DNA of 64,000 nucleotides. It comes from Chrysemys picta bellii. Taxonomy: Eukaryota > Chordata > Testudines > Emydidae. The notes below the pieces were generated by a model. That model searched no databases. It saw only the letters and a program-made list of their open reading frames with translations, and was not told the origin of the DNA. The position numbers and the translations under genes are program-made. Positions 1-11,431 of this stretch are shown here, piece after piece; the first letter of the stretch is position 1; each line of letters opens with the position of its first letter. Where the stretch lies: positions 70,755,468 to 70,819,467 of the forward strand of contig NC_088796.1 of assembly GCF_011386835.1 (NCBI RefSeq), written 5' to 3'.

Positions 1-1753
1 TACAGCACTTGGGGTTCCATCTTGATGAAATGCATTAAAACATAAGTCATATCACTACTGACATACTAAAGCAGTAAAAATGTAATATGTATTTTTCAGT
101 AAAAAATTGATATTTAAATGAAATTTTTTAAAAAATGCGCAGGACGAATTATCTAATGGTTTTATTCTGTGGACCACTTTGTAAGAGAAAGTTCCTTTTG
201 TGGACCTTCCTTTTTTACACCCTCTCCCTGCTCCAGCTTAGTTCTCAAAATGTTCCGTTCCTTGAACCACAGTTAAAGAGAGAACCATTGATATAAAGTA
301 ACCTTTCAAAGAAACCAAACCAACCAATACTTCTTCAAAGAAATACCATCAACTATTGGCGGCTCAGAATAAGTTTTCATAAAGAAAATGTTTTATAAGC
401 CTATGGGTTTAGTATACAGATTATGATGTTTTCAAGACATTAAAACATTTCTTCCCCAATGAAAACATAGGCACATTGCAAGGGAATGCTGGAAACATGA
501 ACACAACAGCATTATGCTAGTCATGAGAACGAGAAAGTGAAACTGGCCAGTTTTCGTTCACCACTCAAGTTGAATAAAAAGGTACAAGGAAACAGAAAAC
601 AAAGATGGTGAAAAGCGATTTAAATTTTTAAAAATTCTTTCCATTTCAATAATGTAAGGTCTGATTGGAAAAAACATGTAAAGGAAAGAGACTTGCCGGC
701 ACAAGAAAACTAGAAATAAGGATATTTGGGTGGAAAAAAACAGGGACACAACTTTTAACTTCACTTGAAATGTGTTAAGACTACAAGTGCTTTTTGGAGG
801 AACAAAGTGGAAAAATGGCAAATATATCCCTAAAAATGTTAAGACTGTTCCTCTTTAATGGAGAAAACTGACGTACATGAAGAACAAACTTTTAAAAATG
901 TAATATGGGTAAAATGCAATATGGGTAGAATTCACCCTGGTATAGAGGAGTCATGCAGAGCCAGATGTTCTGCATCTTCTGCACACTGCACCCCAACTGG
1001 CACAAAGGGTTACATTAGGAATAGTCCAGGGAGGAACTACTGGATTGGTTTCACAGTAACATAGATCCAGTGGCCCTAAAGTCCTGTGCAAGAAGTGTGT
1101 GTGCTGTTCCAGTTCACAGGTTGAGTGATGGGGGAAGGATTCCCTGTAATCCCATGCTCTGATCTCGGGTTAAGGAGTTGATTTTGATGTCCCCATTCTT
1201 CCACATAAAGCCTGACAACTCAGATCTTATCAGGGCGAAGTGAATTTCACCTACTTGATTTTTATCTTGACAGTGTTCCTTTAAAGTTATTTTATTCAGT
1301 TAAATCAAATTGGGTCTTGCCACCAAAAGAAAACATTTACTGAAAAGAGCTCCTATAATCCAATAGATCATATTTTATTTAGTAGGACACAGGAAAATTT
1401 GCATTCAAATAAATTTCAAGAACGTATTTTAATAGTATGTTTTTACATGACTAGTATGACTGTTCAAAATACTTAATAAACATCCCTGCAACATTTCTTT
1501 TGTAAAGAAATAATTACACTGAAAGGACACTCAACAGTTAATATCAACCTAACTAGTGGCATCCTGTTTAATGAAACTGGCAAGATTTTCCAATCCTTTC
1601 TATTTAATTCTTTATGCTTCACATCTCTGTATTTTTAAAGCTAATTTATGTTTTTTTATTGACTGAAAATTTAATAGCTTATAATTTTAAAAAAATCTGA
1701 AAATTCAATCAGCCACATGAGCTTCATAAATTAACTTAGAAGCAGCTAATCAT
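1..1753. other. AT-rich unique DNA, nothing recognised
   Basis: Only short chance open frames are present (for example 858-1064). No repeat family, exon or RNA gene could be recognised. Confidence 0.5.
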
Positions 1754-1935
1754 GGGGGAGAGGGATAGCTCAGTGGTTTGAGCACTGGCCTGCTAAACTC
1801 AGGGTTGTGAGTTCAATCCTTGAGGGGGCCACTTGGGGATCTGGGGCAAAATCAGTACTTGGTCCTGCTAGTGAAGGCAGGGGGCTGGACTCTATGACCT
1901 TTCAAGGTCCCTTCCAGTTCTAGGAGATGGGAGAT
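1754..1935 (+). repeat. tRNA-derived turtle SINE (Cry / Pol III SINE type)
   Basis: The head is tRNA-like, with an A box around TAGCTCAGTGGT (1766-1777) and a B box GAGTTCAATCC (1809-1819). The tail (about 1860-1925) reads GGTCCTGCTAG, then GGACTCTATGACC, then GGTCCCTTCCAG, the same motif series as the 3' end of CR1 LINEs. This head-plus-CR1-tail design is the known tortoise Pol III SINE. It ends near an AT-rich run of ATTAA units. It is a full-length copy on the plus strand. Confidence 0.85.
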
Positions 1936-2516
1936 CTCCATTAATTAAATTAAATTAATTTTAAATAAACTGAAAATACACTCAGAATTTATTTCAATTA
2001 TTTTATAATGCTCCTTTGGCTTGCCTGGGCTTGCCGTCTCTTGATTTAAAAAAGCACCTTTCACCGTGCCCTTTTATACTAATGCAGGGGCAATAATTTT
2101 AGAAGGCACCATATGAATCAGAAGTGATGAAATTAGCTCTGGACTCCCCCTTTAAAGACCTGCTGTCCCTGGGACTGAACTTTTCTCCCTCCCCCAGAGT
2201 TCAACACACCCCATTCCATAATTTCTGCAAACCCTATCTGTCGGGCTACTCTGGTGCAGTCATGTGGCTATGCGCAAGCATAATGTGAGCTCCTCAGCAA
2301 TACTCCTAGCTGTGTATTTTCCCCTCAGCCCTTTTCTTTATAGCAGATAGAAGGCAACAAAAGAGACACTGTCCTGTTTCTTGATTGCTCTGAACTAGGA
2401 CACAAACCCCCTCTCTGGCTGCTGGAGGTTGGAACATGGCAGCATTAGCTTTCTTACTGGCTGCTCAGAATGGGATGCAGAAGGAGATGATCCCTCTTTC
2501 CTGTGACTGCATAGGG

Positions 2517-2634
2517 CAGTAGTTCTCAACCTGTGGCCCATGTGACATCCTCAGGGCCATACAGGTAGTATACATATTGTGTGGATCCACATAACACAGA
2601 GAGCTGTATATGGTAAATAGGTTAAGAATCACTG
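2517..2634. mobile_element. hAT-like MITE, 118 bp, perfect 8-bp TSD
   Basis: Terminal inverted repeats (TIRs): CAGTAGTTCTCAACCT on the left and, reversed, CAGTGATTCTTAACCT on the right. The flanks carry an identical 8-bp duplication, GCATAGGG, at 2509-2516 and 2635-2642. An 8-bp TSD with CAGTG-type ends is the hAT signature. It has no coding capacity. Confidence 0.85.
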
Positions 2635-2940
2635 GCATAGGGTAAATGGAAGCAGCTCCCAAGCTCAGGTCAGGCTGGACTTCTTATGAAGGTCAGTCCA
2701 TCAAGATAGGTTGCAGATCCTTACAGTTCACAGCTTTATACGCTGAAAGTCAAACATCTCTTGAAGCACAAGGCCCACAGCTTGTATCTGCCCTTCATTC
2801 ACAGAGTTTACAGACATCATCTTCATTTCAAATCGGGGAGGGGGGAGTTCGAATTGCTGCATCTCTATGCATCTTTGCAACAGCTACTTCTGCAGTTGTA
2901 TGGACTGAAGCCAATATTTAACCACCACACTAACTGGTCA

Positions 2941-3043
2941 TGTGGACTCTGTTACTGCATAGTAAAAGCTCTGTGGCGTGCTTTGACATAGCATGGTTCA
3001 AACCACACTAGGGAACTTTTAGTACGCAGCAACAGAGTCCACA
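2941..3043. repeat. Imperfect palindrome, MITE-like
   Basis: Arms at 2941-2971 and 3013-3043 pair over 31 bp with four mismatches (TGTGGACTCTGTT core) around a 41-bp loop. This resembles the centre of a foldback MITE. Outer borders and TSD were not resolved. Confidence 0.55.
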
Positions 3044-3471
3044 CAGTGATTTAGTGTATGGCAGGCTAGCATGCTGGAGATTTATACACCCCAGCTTGCT
3101 GTGCAGTAAAGCTCCATACAAGCAAAAAGTTCTTACTTTCAAGGAAACCATATATGAGAATTCCAGTCCCAAAAAACTGCACTTGCACATGAACTCTGGC
3201 TAATCAACAGCGGCAACTAACGTTCTATTTCCACTTAACTCTACTGGAGCTCTCTACCCCTTCAAATGCAATTGTTTAATAGAAACACTTTGTCTATGTT
3301 CTACCCAACACAACTGAAATATTTCATGGTCATAAATTATTGAGCTCATTACAAAAGGAATTGACAATGAGAAAAAACTATTTTTAATGGATATATTTGG
3401 CAACTTCACTCCGTTAACCAATATCCCAGCATTACAGACATAATTATGGACTGCCTTAATGGGTTCTAGAT

Positions 3472-4113
3472 CGGGGTGGGCAAACTTTTTGACCTGAGGG
3501 CTGCATCGGGTTTCATAAATTGTATGGAGGGTCAGTTAGGGGAGGAGGTTGTGGCTCGGCCCCCACCTCCTATCTGCCCTCCCCCCCCCCCCACATGATT
3601 CCTGCCCCATCCAACCCTCCCTGTTCCCTGATGGCCCCTCTGGGACACCTGCCCCATTCACACACACCCCGCTCCCTGTCCCCTGATTGCCCCCGCCGCC
3701 CCATCCAACCCCTCCTCTCATTCTTGACGGCCCCCCAGGACTCCTGCCCCATCCAACCACCCCTTCTCCCTGTCCCCTGACTGCCCCCTGCCACCCCATC
3801 CAACCCCCCCTGCTCCCTGCCCCCTTTCCACGCTGTCTGGAGCACCGGTGGCTGGCGGCGCTACAGCCGGGCCATGCTCCTACCACACAGCACAGAGCAC
3901 AGGTCAGGCCGGGATCTGCAGCTGCGCTGCCCCAGGAGCTCACAGCCCTGCCACCCAGAGCACTGCGGCGGAGTGAGCGAGCTGAGGCTGTGAGGGAGGG
4001 GGGACAGTAGGGGAGGGGCCGGGGGATAGCCTCTCAGGCCAGGAGCCTGGGGGCCGGGCAGGATGGTCCTCTAGGCCGGATGTGGCCCGTGGGCCATAGT
4101 TTGCCCACCCCTG
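3472..4113. mobile_element. hAT-like non-autonomous transposon, GC-rich interior
   Basis: Ends are CGGGGTGGGCAAACT and, reversed, CAGGGGTGGGCAAACT. The 8-bp duplication TTCTAGAT is perfect at 3464-3471 and 4114-4121. The 642-bp element has a C-rich interior (about 3580-3830) made of degenerate CCCTGYCCCCTGA-like units, which gives several chance open frames on both strands. No transposase remains, so it must have moved in trans. Confidence 0.88.
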
Positions 4114-4492
4114 TTCTAGATAGTGTTGTTCCCATCGATAACTGTTTGAAAAATAGTAGACAAGACTTGTCTATTGAGAGGTGTTACCTTACAAAGTGAA
4201 CCGATTTCTCTATGTTTCTCTTAATTCACAGTGGATAAAAAAAGAGAGGGGAGGAGAATCTGTGCCCTTTGTCTATACTATCTGGTCCTTAATTTATCCA
4301 ATACTCCACTGAAATATCGAGAACACAGTACGCTTCTAAGCTTCTGGCTGCTGCACATATATTGGCTTTAGTGTTATATTACTGAACAGTATTATCTCAA
4401 AATAGGAACCAGTGGCAGGGTAAAATGATGAAGGTTCAAATCTGACATTGAAACCAAATAACAACAAAGTAAAATAATCATACACTGTATAT

Positions 4493-5218
4493 CAGGGGTG
4501 GGCAAATTACGGCCCGCGGGCCAGATCCGGCCCTTCAGCGATTTGGATCCGGCCCGTGAGATTGCCAACCCCATGGCGCAGCAGGGCTAAATCAGGCTCC
4601 TTGCCTGCCCTGGCCCTGCGCCGCTCCTGGAAGTGGCTGGCACCACATCCCTTCGGCCCCATGGGGGGGTGGGGAGGAGACGGCAGAGGGCTCCATACGT
4701 TGCCCTCGCTTGCAGGCACTGCCCCCTGCAGCTCTCATTGGCCGGGACCGGGGAACTGCGGCTAATGGGAGCTTCGGGGGAGGTACCCATAGGCAAGGGC
4801 AGTGCATGGAGCCCTCTGCCCACCCCTCCCCCAGAGGCCGCAGGGACATGGTACCGGCCACTTCCAGGAGTGGTGCGGGGCCAAGGCAGGCAGGGAGCCT
4901 GCCTTAGCCCCGCTACGCGTCTCTACCACCCCAGAGCCGCTCCAGGTAAGCGGCTCCAGGCCGGAGCCCACACCCCAATCCCCTTTCCTGAGTCCCCTGC
5001 TGCACCCCGCACCCCTCCTGCACCCCAACCCTCTGCCCTGAGCCCCCTCCTGCATCCCAACTGCCTGCCCTGAGCCCCTTCCTGCATACTGCACCCCCTC
5101 CTGCACACCGCACTGCCTCCCGCACCCCAATCCCCTATCCCAGCCCTATATTCATGGACCTGCATGCAATTTCCCCACTCAGTGGTGGTCCTTGGGCCAA
5201 AAGGTTTGCTCATCCCTC
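4493..5218. mobile_element. hAT-like non-autonomous transposon with CCAAT/donor module
   Basis: The left end is CAGGGGTGGGCAAATTACGG; the right end, reversed, is GAGGGATGAGCAAACC. The 8-bp duplication CTGTATAT is perfect at 4485-4492 and 5219-5226. The 726-bp interior holds a GC-rich module: reverse CCAAT (ATTGG) at 4737-4741, then AGCCTGCCTTAGCC (about 4896), then a splice-donor-like CAG|GTAAG with its GT at 4946. A C-rich degenerate repeat follows. The same module recurs in the elements at 8267 and 30467. The interior open frames are chance frames. Confidence 0.87.
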
Positions 5219-5226
5219 CTGTATAT

Positions 5227-6202
5227 ATACAGGATGCCATATACATACACACACATTCCATGAACAACAACATAATTCAATTTGAGAAACCAATAGTTTT
5301 CATCTCACTGATCAATCTTTACACATGCAATGTTTCTTGACTGATTCAGGTAAGTTTAAAATGCTGTAGATCTGTGTGGACAGAGTGAAACAGCACGTTT
5401 TGTGTACGCCATACTGATGCAGAGGCTGAAGAGAAGACTGAAATATTCTTAGATAAATGAAGTGGAAATTCTACTGCAATAGTCCTGTGCCACCAATATC
5501 ATTACCTGAATTGCATCCTTCAGCAACAAGTCAATTGGATTGGGAAAATAAATGCATTTCCCAGTATTTCCTATCCTTTTCCCCTTCCAATGTAATCACA
5601 GCTAAAATATTTCTGGCTGCTAGATTAATATCAGGCATCAAGAAAGGAAAGTTAGGTTCAAAACGCACTGCATGGAATCATCATTAGTTAAAGCAACATA
5701 TGTACGTGCCCTGAAGTTACAGAAGCAAAAAAAAATGTTCTGCACATAAAAGTATATTTTACTCTACTCCATGTCCAATATTTTGCATTTTAACAATGAT
5801 AGAGGTTATTTTTCCTTTTTGCAGAACATTTCAAACTTAACCTAATGGAGACAATCTGTTGCTTGTATTAGCAAATCACGTCAGCTATTAGATTTAAAAC
5901 AGATATATTTTTGGAAGACACTGGGCCAGTGAGTTGGAAACAGGTGGTTTTGTTGTTGTTCTTTGTGCTCTCTCTCACTTAAGAAAGCTTCCACTGTAAA
6001 AGGATTTCTTCACTTCTAGGTTTACAATGGTTTTGTATAAATAAATAAAGAAAATAATTAGTCAAGAAAACACTGTAAAGGTTAGGACTGAACCCCTGCC
6101 TTTGGATACATGCAAGCAGTTCCCAGCGATGATAACGGGATCCCCATACTCCTGTATCTAAGGCCAGAATTTAGAATGAAACAAAACAGTACATTAGGAA
6201 CA
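5227..6202. other. AT-rich unique DNA, nothing recognised
   Basis: No exon, RNA gene or repeat family recognised. The palindromic CTGTATATATACAG at its left edge includes the TSD copy of the neighbouring element. Confidence 0.4.
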
Positions 6203-6334
6203 CTGGACCCGATCCTGCAAGTGCTTATGTAATCACTTAACTTTAAGCATATGAATAACCCCAATGGCTTCAGCAGAACTACTCATGGTAGCAAAGTTAA
6301 GCACGTGAATAAAGTGTTTGCCTGACTGGGGCCA
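6203..6334. repeat. Palindromic MITE ('cccgatcctgcaa' family)
   Basis: The left end reads GGACCCGATCCTGCAAGTGC. The right end, reversed, reads TTGGCCCCAGTCAGGCAAAC. The inner arms (CACTTAACTTTAAGC and GCAAAGTTAAGCACG) pair imperfectly around CCCCAATGGCTTCAG. The same family is seen near 47089 and at 54155. No TSD was resolved. Confidence 0.6.
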
Positions 6335-7446
6335 AATCAGTTTGTAAGTATTTTAAATGTTCACAACCAGTTTAATAGTTCCTCGTCTCTTCTAATAAAC
6401 CCCATTTTATAACATAATGCTACATATTTGAATGCTAAAATTGTAAAACAAATTATAATCAAATAGATTCATTAAAGATGTCTTCTGACAATTCTCCCCC
6501 TCAGATAGTTTACACAAATTGTAGGCTTTTCTCCCCCCGCCCTCTAGCTTCAGCAGAATAATGAAGAGCAGGCAGTTTAATTCACAAAGTTAATACATCA
6601 GTTGTCAGCCGATGAACAGATGTTCCTAAGCTTTAGTCTTAACAAAAATACATTCTTCAAACTAATAAGAACAGATAGTAGATAATGTTTTCACCCCTCA
6701 GCTCACAGAGAGTACTACACATTAACAGGTTTTTTAAACTAAAGGGGGCAATTATATTTACAGAAACTTAGGGTTACAGTACATCAGAGCTAGCCAACCC
6801 CCCAGCCAACTGCAGAGCAGAGTTGTACAAAGCAATGTGTAGCTGCCCTCATCTTTAATATGGAATTCTGACCCACATGGATTAAGATGGCTCCCTAGAT
6901 TCTGTAGCCACATCTCTGTATTAAAACGAAAGGGACTCCAAACTGCTCTAGTTCATGCAAATGTAGGAGTGGTCCTGGTATGTTGCTAATTTGATTCTCT
7001 GATGGACAACAGTTAAACACCCCTGCTTTAAATGAAACCTGTACTTGTATCTCTTTTCCCCCTTCCCTTTAGTTATATAACTATCCCAGAATAAAATGTT
7101 TCATTCATTCTGAAACACATTAACTTGTAGTGTTACTTTCTTGAAAGGGCCAAGCAAACAAACTATTTTTCAACCTTAGATCAGAGACTTCTTTGACCTT
7201 GGGGACTGACTGCTCAAGCCAGGAAACGGGTGAAGTACTAACAAACTGAGTGCTGTGTGCTAAAACAGGTTTTATTTTACTGTTTTCTTTAAACAAGAAC
7301 CTTGGCTCATCTCAGCCCAAAGCTAACAAGCAGATTTCCTCCTGCTCCCCATGTTTTTCAATCAATGTCTACTAACAGGATAGGAGTAAAAATGTCATAT
7401 TTAAAATGACAAGAAACACATTTAAAATCGTGGTAATTTATAATTG

Positions 7447-7539
7447 GAGCCCTACAAATCTGTGGATATCCACTTTATATCCATGGACCATGTTTGAGGA
7501 TTGGATGCAGATACAAATTTTGGATCCACACAGGGCTCT
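7447..7539. repeat. Short palindromic MITE
   Basis: The left end, GAGCCCTACAAATCTGTGGA, pairs imperfectly with the right end, reversed as TAGAGCCCTGTGTGGATCCA. The interior alternates ATATCC and GGATGCAGATAC. About 93 bp, non-coding, TSD not clear. Confidence 0.55.
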
Positions 7540-7939
7540 ACTTATAATAATCTAAACTTTGTGTATACACACACATACCCCTTTCTTCTTTTCCTGAGTA
7601 GGATAATCATTTAAATAACCCCAATAACACAGGAAACTAAAACTTCTGAGAACAGATATAAAAGGACCAAAATAAGGGAGACCATTAGAACTCCCATAAC
7701 CCCTGCTCTGGAGTAATAATTTTCCCATTGGGATTTCTTTATATTACTGTCTCCAGTGTTGCCTCTATTCCAGCACACAACTAAATATTTGGTGCAAAAC
7801 GTTTAATACAAGGTTTCTCTCTCTCTTGTGTTAATGATTTTCAAGCAGCTGAGTTTCATTTAGAGAGCATGAGGTTCCTATATTTAGGGGCTGGGAGAAG
7901 TGAATGGAATAAGAATTTAAGTCATGCTCAACTGCCCTT

Positions 7940-8090
7940 TTTTAGCAATTTACATTGCAATAGGAAGAATCTCAAAGGTCTTTACAAACCATATATAATG
8001 GTACTGTTATACAGACATGAAAATACACAGATAGAAAAGCTGTATGGTGACTTATGTGCAAAAGAAAAATGTTCACTGTGGTTCAAAGAC
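7940..8090. repeat. Old SINE-like fragment (uncertain)
   Basis: The series GGTCTTTACAAACC, then TATACAGACATGAAAATACACAG, resembles the core of MIR-like ancient SINEs. It is too diverged to place. Confidence 0.25.
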
Positions 8091-8266
8091 CTGGCAAGTG
8101 TAGGATCCTTGGACCCTGCTCCTATCCCCCTGACCTCTGGAGGGGGGGCACTTTCTGCACAGTTCCTCTATATATAGGCTGAAGAAATCTCAGAAGGATG
8201 TCCTTTCACATTTTGTGCTTTTGAGGAGTATCTTCACCCTCTTACCAATGCTGTCAAGGTCTAGAA

Positions 8267-9265
8267 CAGTGGTCACCAACCAGTAGATAATGATCGACTG
8301 CTCGATCCTGGAGCCTCTGACAGTTGATTGCGATCTCCATCCCTACGATCTCCATCCGCTAAAAGTCCGGCAGCACAGCAGGGCTACGGCAGGCTCTCCG
8401 CCTACCCTGGCCCCACACCGCTCCCAGAAGCGGCCAGCACTTCCCTACGCCCTCCCATACCCGCACTCCCAGCCACCAGGGAGGGCAGGGGTCTCCGTGT
8501 GCTGCTCCTGCAAGCACCACCACTGCAGCTCCCATTGTGTGTGAATGGGAAACTGCAGCCAATGGGAGCTGTGGAGACGGTGCTTGCAGGCAGGATCAGC
8601 ACATAGACCCACGTGTCCCCCCTACAGCAGCGTGCTGGCTGCTTCTGAGAGCGATGTGGGGCCGGGGCAGGCAGGGAGCCTGCTTTAGCCTTGCTGATTG
8701 CCACCCGGGAGCCACCTGACGTAAGTGCTGCCTGGCCGGAGCCGGCACCCCTCCCATACCCCGGCACCCCTCCCATACCCCAACCCCCAGCCCTGAGCCC
8801 CCTCCCAGAGCTAGCACCCCATACCCATTCCCCCAGTCCTGAGCCCCCTCCCAAAGCCAGCAACCCATACCGCCTCCTGCATCGCAAACCCCCTCCCACA
8901 CCCCAAATCTCTGCCCCAGCCCTGAGCCCCCTCCTGGAGCCAGCACCCTGTACCCCCTCCTGTATCCCAACACTCTGCCGCAGCCTGGAGCCCCCTCCTG
9001 TACCCAAACTCCCTCCCAGAGCTTGCACCCGTCACCCCCTCTGGTGCCCCAGGCTCAGCCCGGAACCCCCTCCCACTAACCCCTCGGCCACAGCCCAGAG
9101 CCCGCACCCCCTCCCGAAGCCCTACCCCAGCTCAGTGAAAGTGAGTGAGGGTGGGGGAGAGGGCTGGAGTGACCATGGCATACCTTGGGGAAGGGACGGG
9201 GTAGATCCTGGGTTGCACTTAAATTCAAAAAGTGATCTTGTGCATAAAAAGGTTGGAGACCACTG
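8267..9265. mobile_element. hAT-like non-autonomous transposon with CCAAT/donor module
   Basis: Ends are CAGTGGTCACCAACC and, reversed, CAGTGGTCTCCAACC. The 8-bp duplication is GTCTAGAA / GTCTAGAG (8259-8266, 9266-9273; one mismatch). The 999-bp interior includes a forward CCAAT (8559-8563) in a small palindrome (CAGCTCCCATTG...CCAATGGGAGCTG), then AGCCTGCTTTAGCC, then a donor-like GAC|GTAAGTG with its GT at 8721. Next come about 400 bp of C-rich degenerate repeat (CCCTGAGCCCCCTCC units). The long open frames on both strands (for example 8402-9028 minus, 8691-9284 plus) come from the stop-poor C-rich repeat. Confidence 0.87.
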
Positions 9266-9891
9266 GTCTAGAGGGTGGTGCTAATTCCCTTTCAGTACCA
9301 CACTTAACCGGGGAACCTGCTTGCAGATTAAGTTACACGTCACCTCAAGCATCATTTTCCTTAACTATAAAAAGAATGAATTTGCACTGAAATACAATGG
9401 AACATCTCTTCACTAAGACAAGTTTTGTTGTGTCCTAATTCACTGCTGTCCTGTTCGGCTACGTAGTATCTCTGTGTGCACCACTGAAATTCAACCGTAT
9501 CTGGGGAGAAATGCAGCGGCCAAAGGAGCAACAGTTTAAGATGGAAAATGAATATGATCATCACAGAGGAATTTCCTGTTGGCTGAATGTAATTAACTAC
9601 ATTGAAATTTGGCCAGCACACTGAGACTAAAACCCCTACTGGTACAAAGAATGTAAGGTCAGGAACTCTGGTATTGTGTCTCATCTAAAACACATCTGTA
9701 CATGCACACACAACAATATTTTATTAATTTTATTTTAAATGAAAGTCTCTGAAAAAAAATAAAAATATTAGATCATTAAATATAGCTAGAGTGGCACAAG
9801 AGCATATAAATAAAGGTACTGGGATGAAATTAAAAAAATAATATTTAAAATGAAGAACCATAAAAGATTGCTGATAAAAAATGTATGAGGA

Positions 9892-10030
9892 GTGGGGAAT
9901 AGTTTCCCCAAGGGCTGGAAATGTTTAAAACTAGACTGGGTAACATACCACAAAATGTACTACCACAACAGTCTTGGATTGGCAGAGAAAAAGACAATGA
10001 TTTAATAGGTCTTCTCCATCTCTAATGTGT
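9892..10030 (+). repeat. CR1-type LINE 3' fragment
   Basis: The order GGGGAATAGTTTCCCCAAGG, GTTTAAAACTAGACTGGG, TAATAGGTCTTCTCCATCTC matches the 3' end layout of CR1 LINEs of sauropsids. It is severely 5'-truncated and carries only a trace of the reverse-transcriptase C-terminus. Confidence 0.6.
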
Positions 10031-10207
10031 ACTGTTCTATAGCTGAATATATTTTCTACATCATGAAGAAACCTTGAAGCTTTGAAGAATTATTTGTCCA
10101 TCTCAACCAGGAAGGAAACTAAAGGAAATGCAACAGAGGGTCCTGTGGCACCTTTAAGACTAGCAGAAGTATTGGGAGCATAAGCTTTCATGGGTAAGAA
10201 CTTCACT

Positions 10208-10309
10208 TATAGATTCATAGATTATAGGACTGGAAGGGACCTCGAGAGGTCATCGAGTCCAGTCCCCTGCCCGCATGGCAGGACCAAATACTGTCTAGAC
10301 CATCCTCTT
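10208..10309 (-). repeat. CR1 3' end nested in the PLE
   Basis: On the minus strand: ATGGTCTAGACAGTATTTGG, GGGGACTGGACTCGATGACC, GGTCCCTTCCAGTCC, then the terminal ATTC(T)ATGA-like octamers near 10208. It splits the PLE 3' region between CACTTA and CTTCAGATGCAAG. Confidence 0.75.
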
Positions 10310-10377
10310 CAGATGCAAGTAATGGAAATTTCCAGAGGCAGGTATAAATCAGTATGGAGATAACGAGGTTAGTTCAA

Positions 10378-10911
10378 TCAGGGAGCAGCTGAGGTGTGAA
10401 CACCAAGGGAAGAGAAACTGCTTCTGTAGTTGGATAGCCATTTACAGTCTTTGTTTAATCCTGATCTGATGGTGTCCAATTTGCAAATGAACTGGAGCTC
10501 AGCAGTTTCTCTTTGGAGTCTGGTCCTGAAGTTTTTTTGCTGTAAGATGGCTACCTTTACATCTGCTATTGTGTGGCCAGGGAGGTTGAAGTGTTCTCCT
10601 ACAGGTTTTTGTATATTGCCATTCCTGATATCTAACTTGTGTCCATTTATCCTCTTGCGTAGTGACTGTCCAGTTTGGTCAATGTACATAGCAGAGGGGC
10701 ATTGCTGGCACATGATGGCATATAAAACATTGGTGGACGTGCAGGTGAATGAGCCGGTGATGATGTAGCTAATCTGGTTAGGTCCTGTGATGGTGTTGCT
10801 GGTGTAGATACGTGGGCAGAGTTGGCATCGAGGTTTGTTGCATGGGTTGGTTCCTGAGTTAGAGTTGTTATGGTGCGGTGTGTGGTTACCAGTAACCTGG
10901 TAATGTCCTGT
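10378..10911 (-). pseudogene. PLE endonuclease fragment (GIY-YIG), damaged
   Basis: The minus frame is open from just inside an in-frame TAG (10914-10912) to the TGA at 10380-10378, about 177 codons. In order it holds a cysteine cluster (PCNKPRCQLCP), the GIY-YIG entry motif (VLYAIMC), a second half reading MYIDQTGQSLRKR, then PVGEHFNLPGH and a C-terminal segment (ICKLDTIRSGLNKD). The conserved YIGQT is YIDQT here, so the second half of the GIY-YIG pair has lost its glycine. The reverse-transcriptase part is missing. The GIY-YIG endonuclease nicks target DNA in PLE retrotransposition; with this change and the truncation the copy is presumably dead. It is clearly related to the more intact copy at 16295-17357. 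Confidence 0.75.
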
Positions 10912-10929
10912 CTAGACAAATCCTCACCA

Positions 10930-11065
10930 TGTGGCCTTCGGCAAGTGATTTAACTTCTGTCTCAGTTTTTCCATCTATAGTATGGGAATACTTCTACTTT
11001 TCTACCTAGTAAGAGTGATCATTAATTACAAGACTTTGAAAATGCAAAATGCTGAATATTCATTA
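10930..11065 (+). repeat. MIR-like SINE fragment
   Basis: The run CGGCAAGTGATTTAACTTCTG, CTCAGTTTTTCCATCTATAG, then ACTTTGAAAATGCAAA is the core and 3' half of a MIR/CORE-SINE, an old amniote repeat. Confidence 0.6.
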
Positions 11066-11431
11066 TTATTTACTTAACATGAACTTTTAGTCTCTCCAAC
11101 ATTATTCAGTCAGTGCTGCTACCTTAAACCTTTTTAAAATTTCCCTATCTTCACTGGCTGCAAAAAGCAAGATATGCCTTCATCTGGAAATATTATTGAT
11201 GCTGCTCACCTGAGTCTTTTGGAGGGTTTGTTAGAGAAAGCGACTTGGCTTTGCACAGAGCTGAGGCTGCTGCTGCTTCTGAAGCATTCCCAGTGGCACT
11301 AAATCAAAGTCCGGACATTAACTGTAATCCCTTATATATCTCTAGACTACTAGACAGGCAAGTGCAAATCTGATTTAGGAAAAGCAGCTATGCAGTGGTA
11401 GTTCTTTAACTAATAATAATAATATATGGAG

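Larger units (their letters stand above)
10130..10911 (-). mobile_element. Penelope-like element, 5'-truncated, decayed
   Basis: On the minus strand this covers the C-terminal coding part plus the 3' region of a PLE. The tail contains GCATAAGCTTTC / CCTGTGGCACC as in the copies at 15979 and 56107. It is interrupted by a CR1 fragment at 10208-10309, so the PLE is older than that CR1 insertion. The outer tail stops just after CCACAGGACCCTCTGTTGC, the same place where one tail of each two-armed PLE stops. No TSD was found. Confidence 0.8.

Noticed and set aside
1754..1830. tRNA gene candidate
   Set aside because: The A and B boxes belong to a SINE head, followed by a CR1-type tail. No proper acceptor stem closure, and the same head occurs again at 11432.
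8402..9284. Overlapping long frames on both strands (208 and 197 codons)
   Set aside because: Produced by the C-rich degenerate repeat inside the hAT-like element 8267-9265, which lacks stop codons in several frames.
10430..10768. 112-codon plus-strand frame
   Set aside because: Antisense shadow of the decayed PLE endonuclease.
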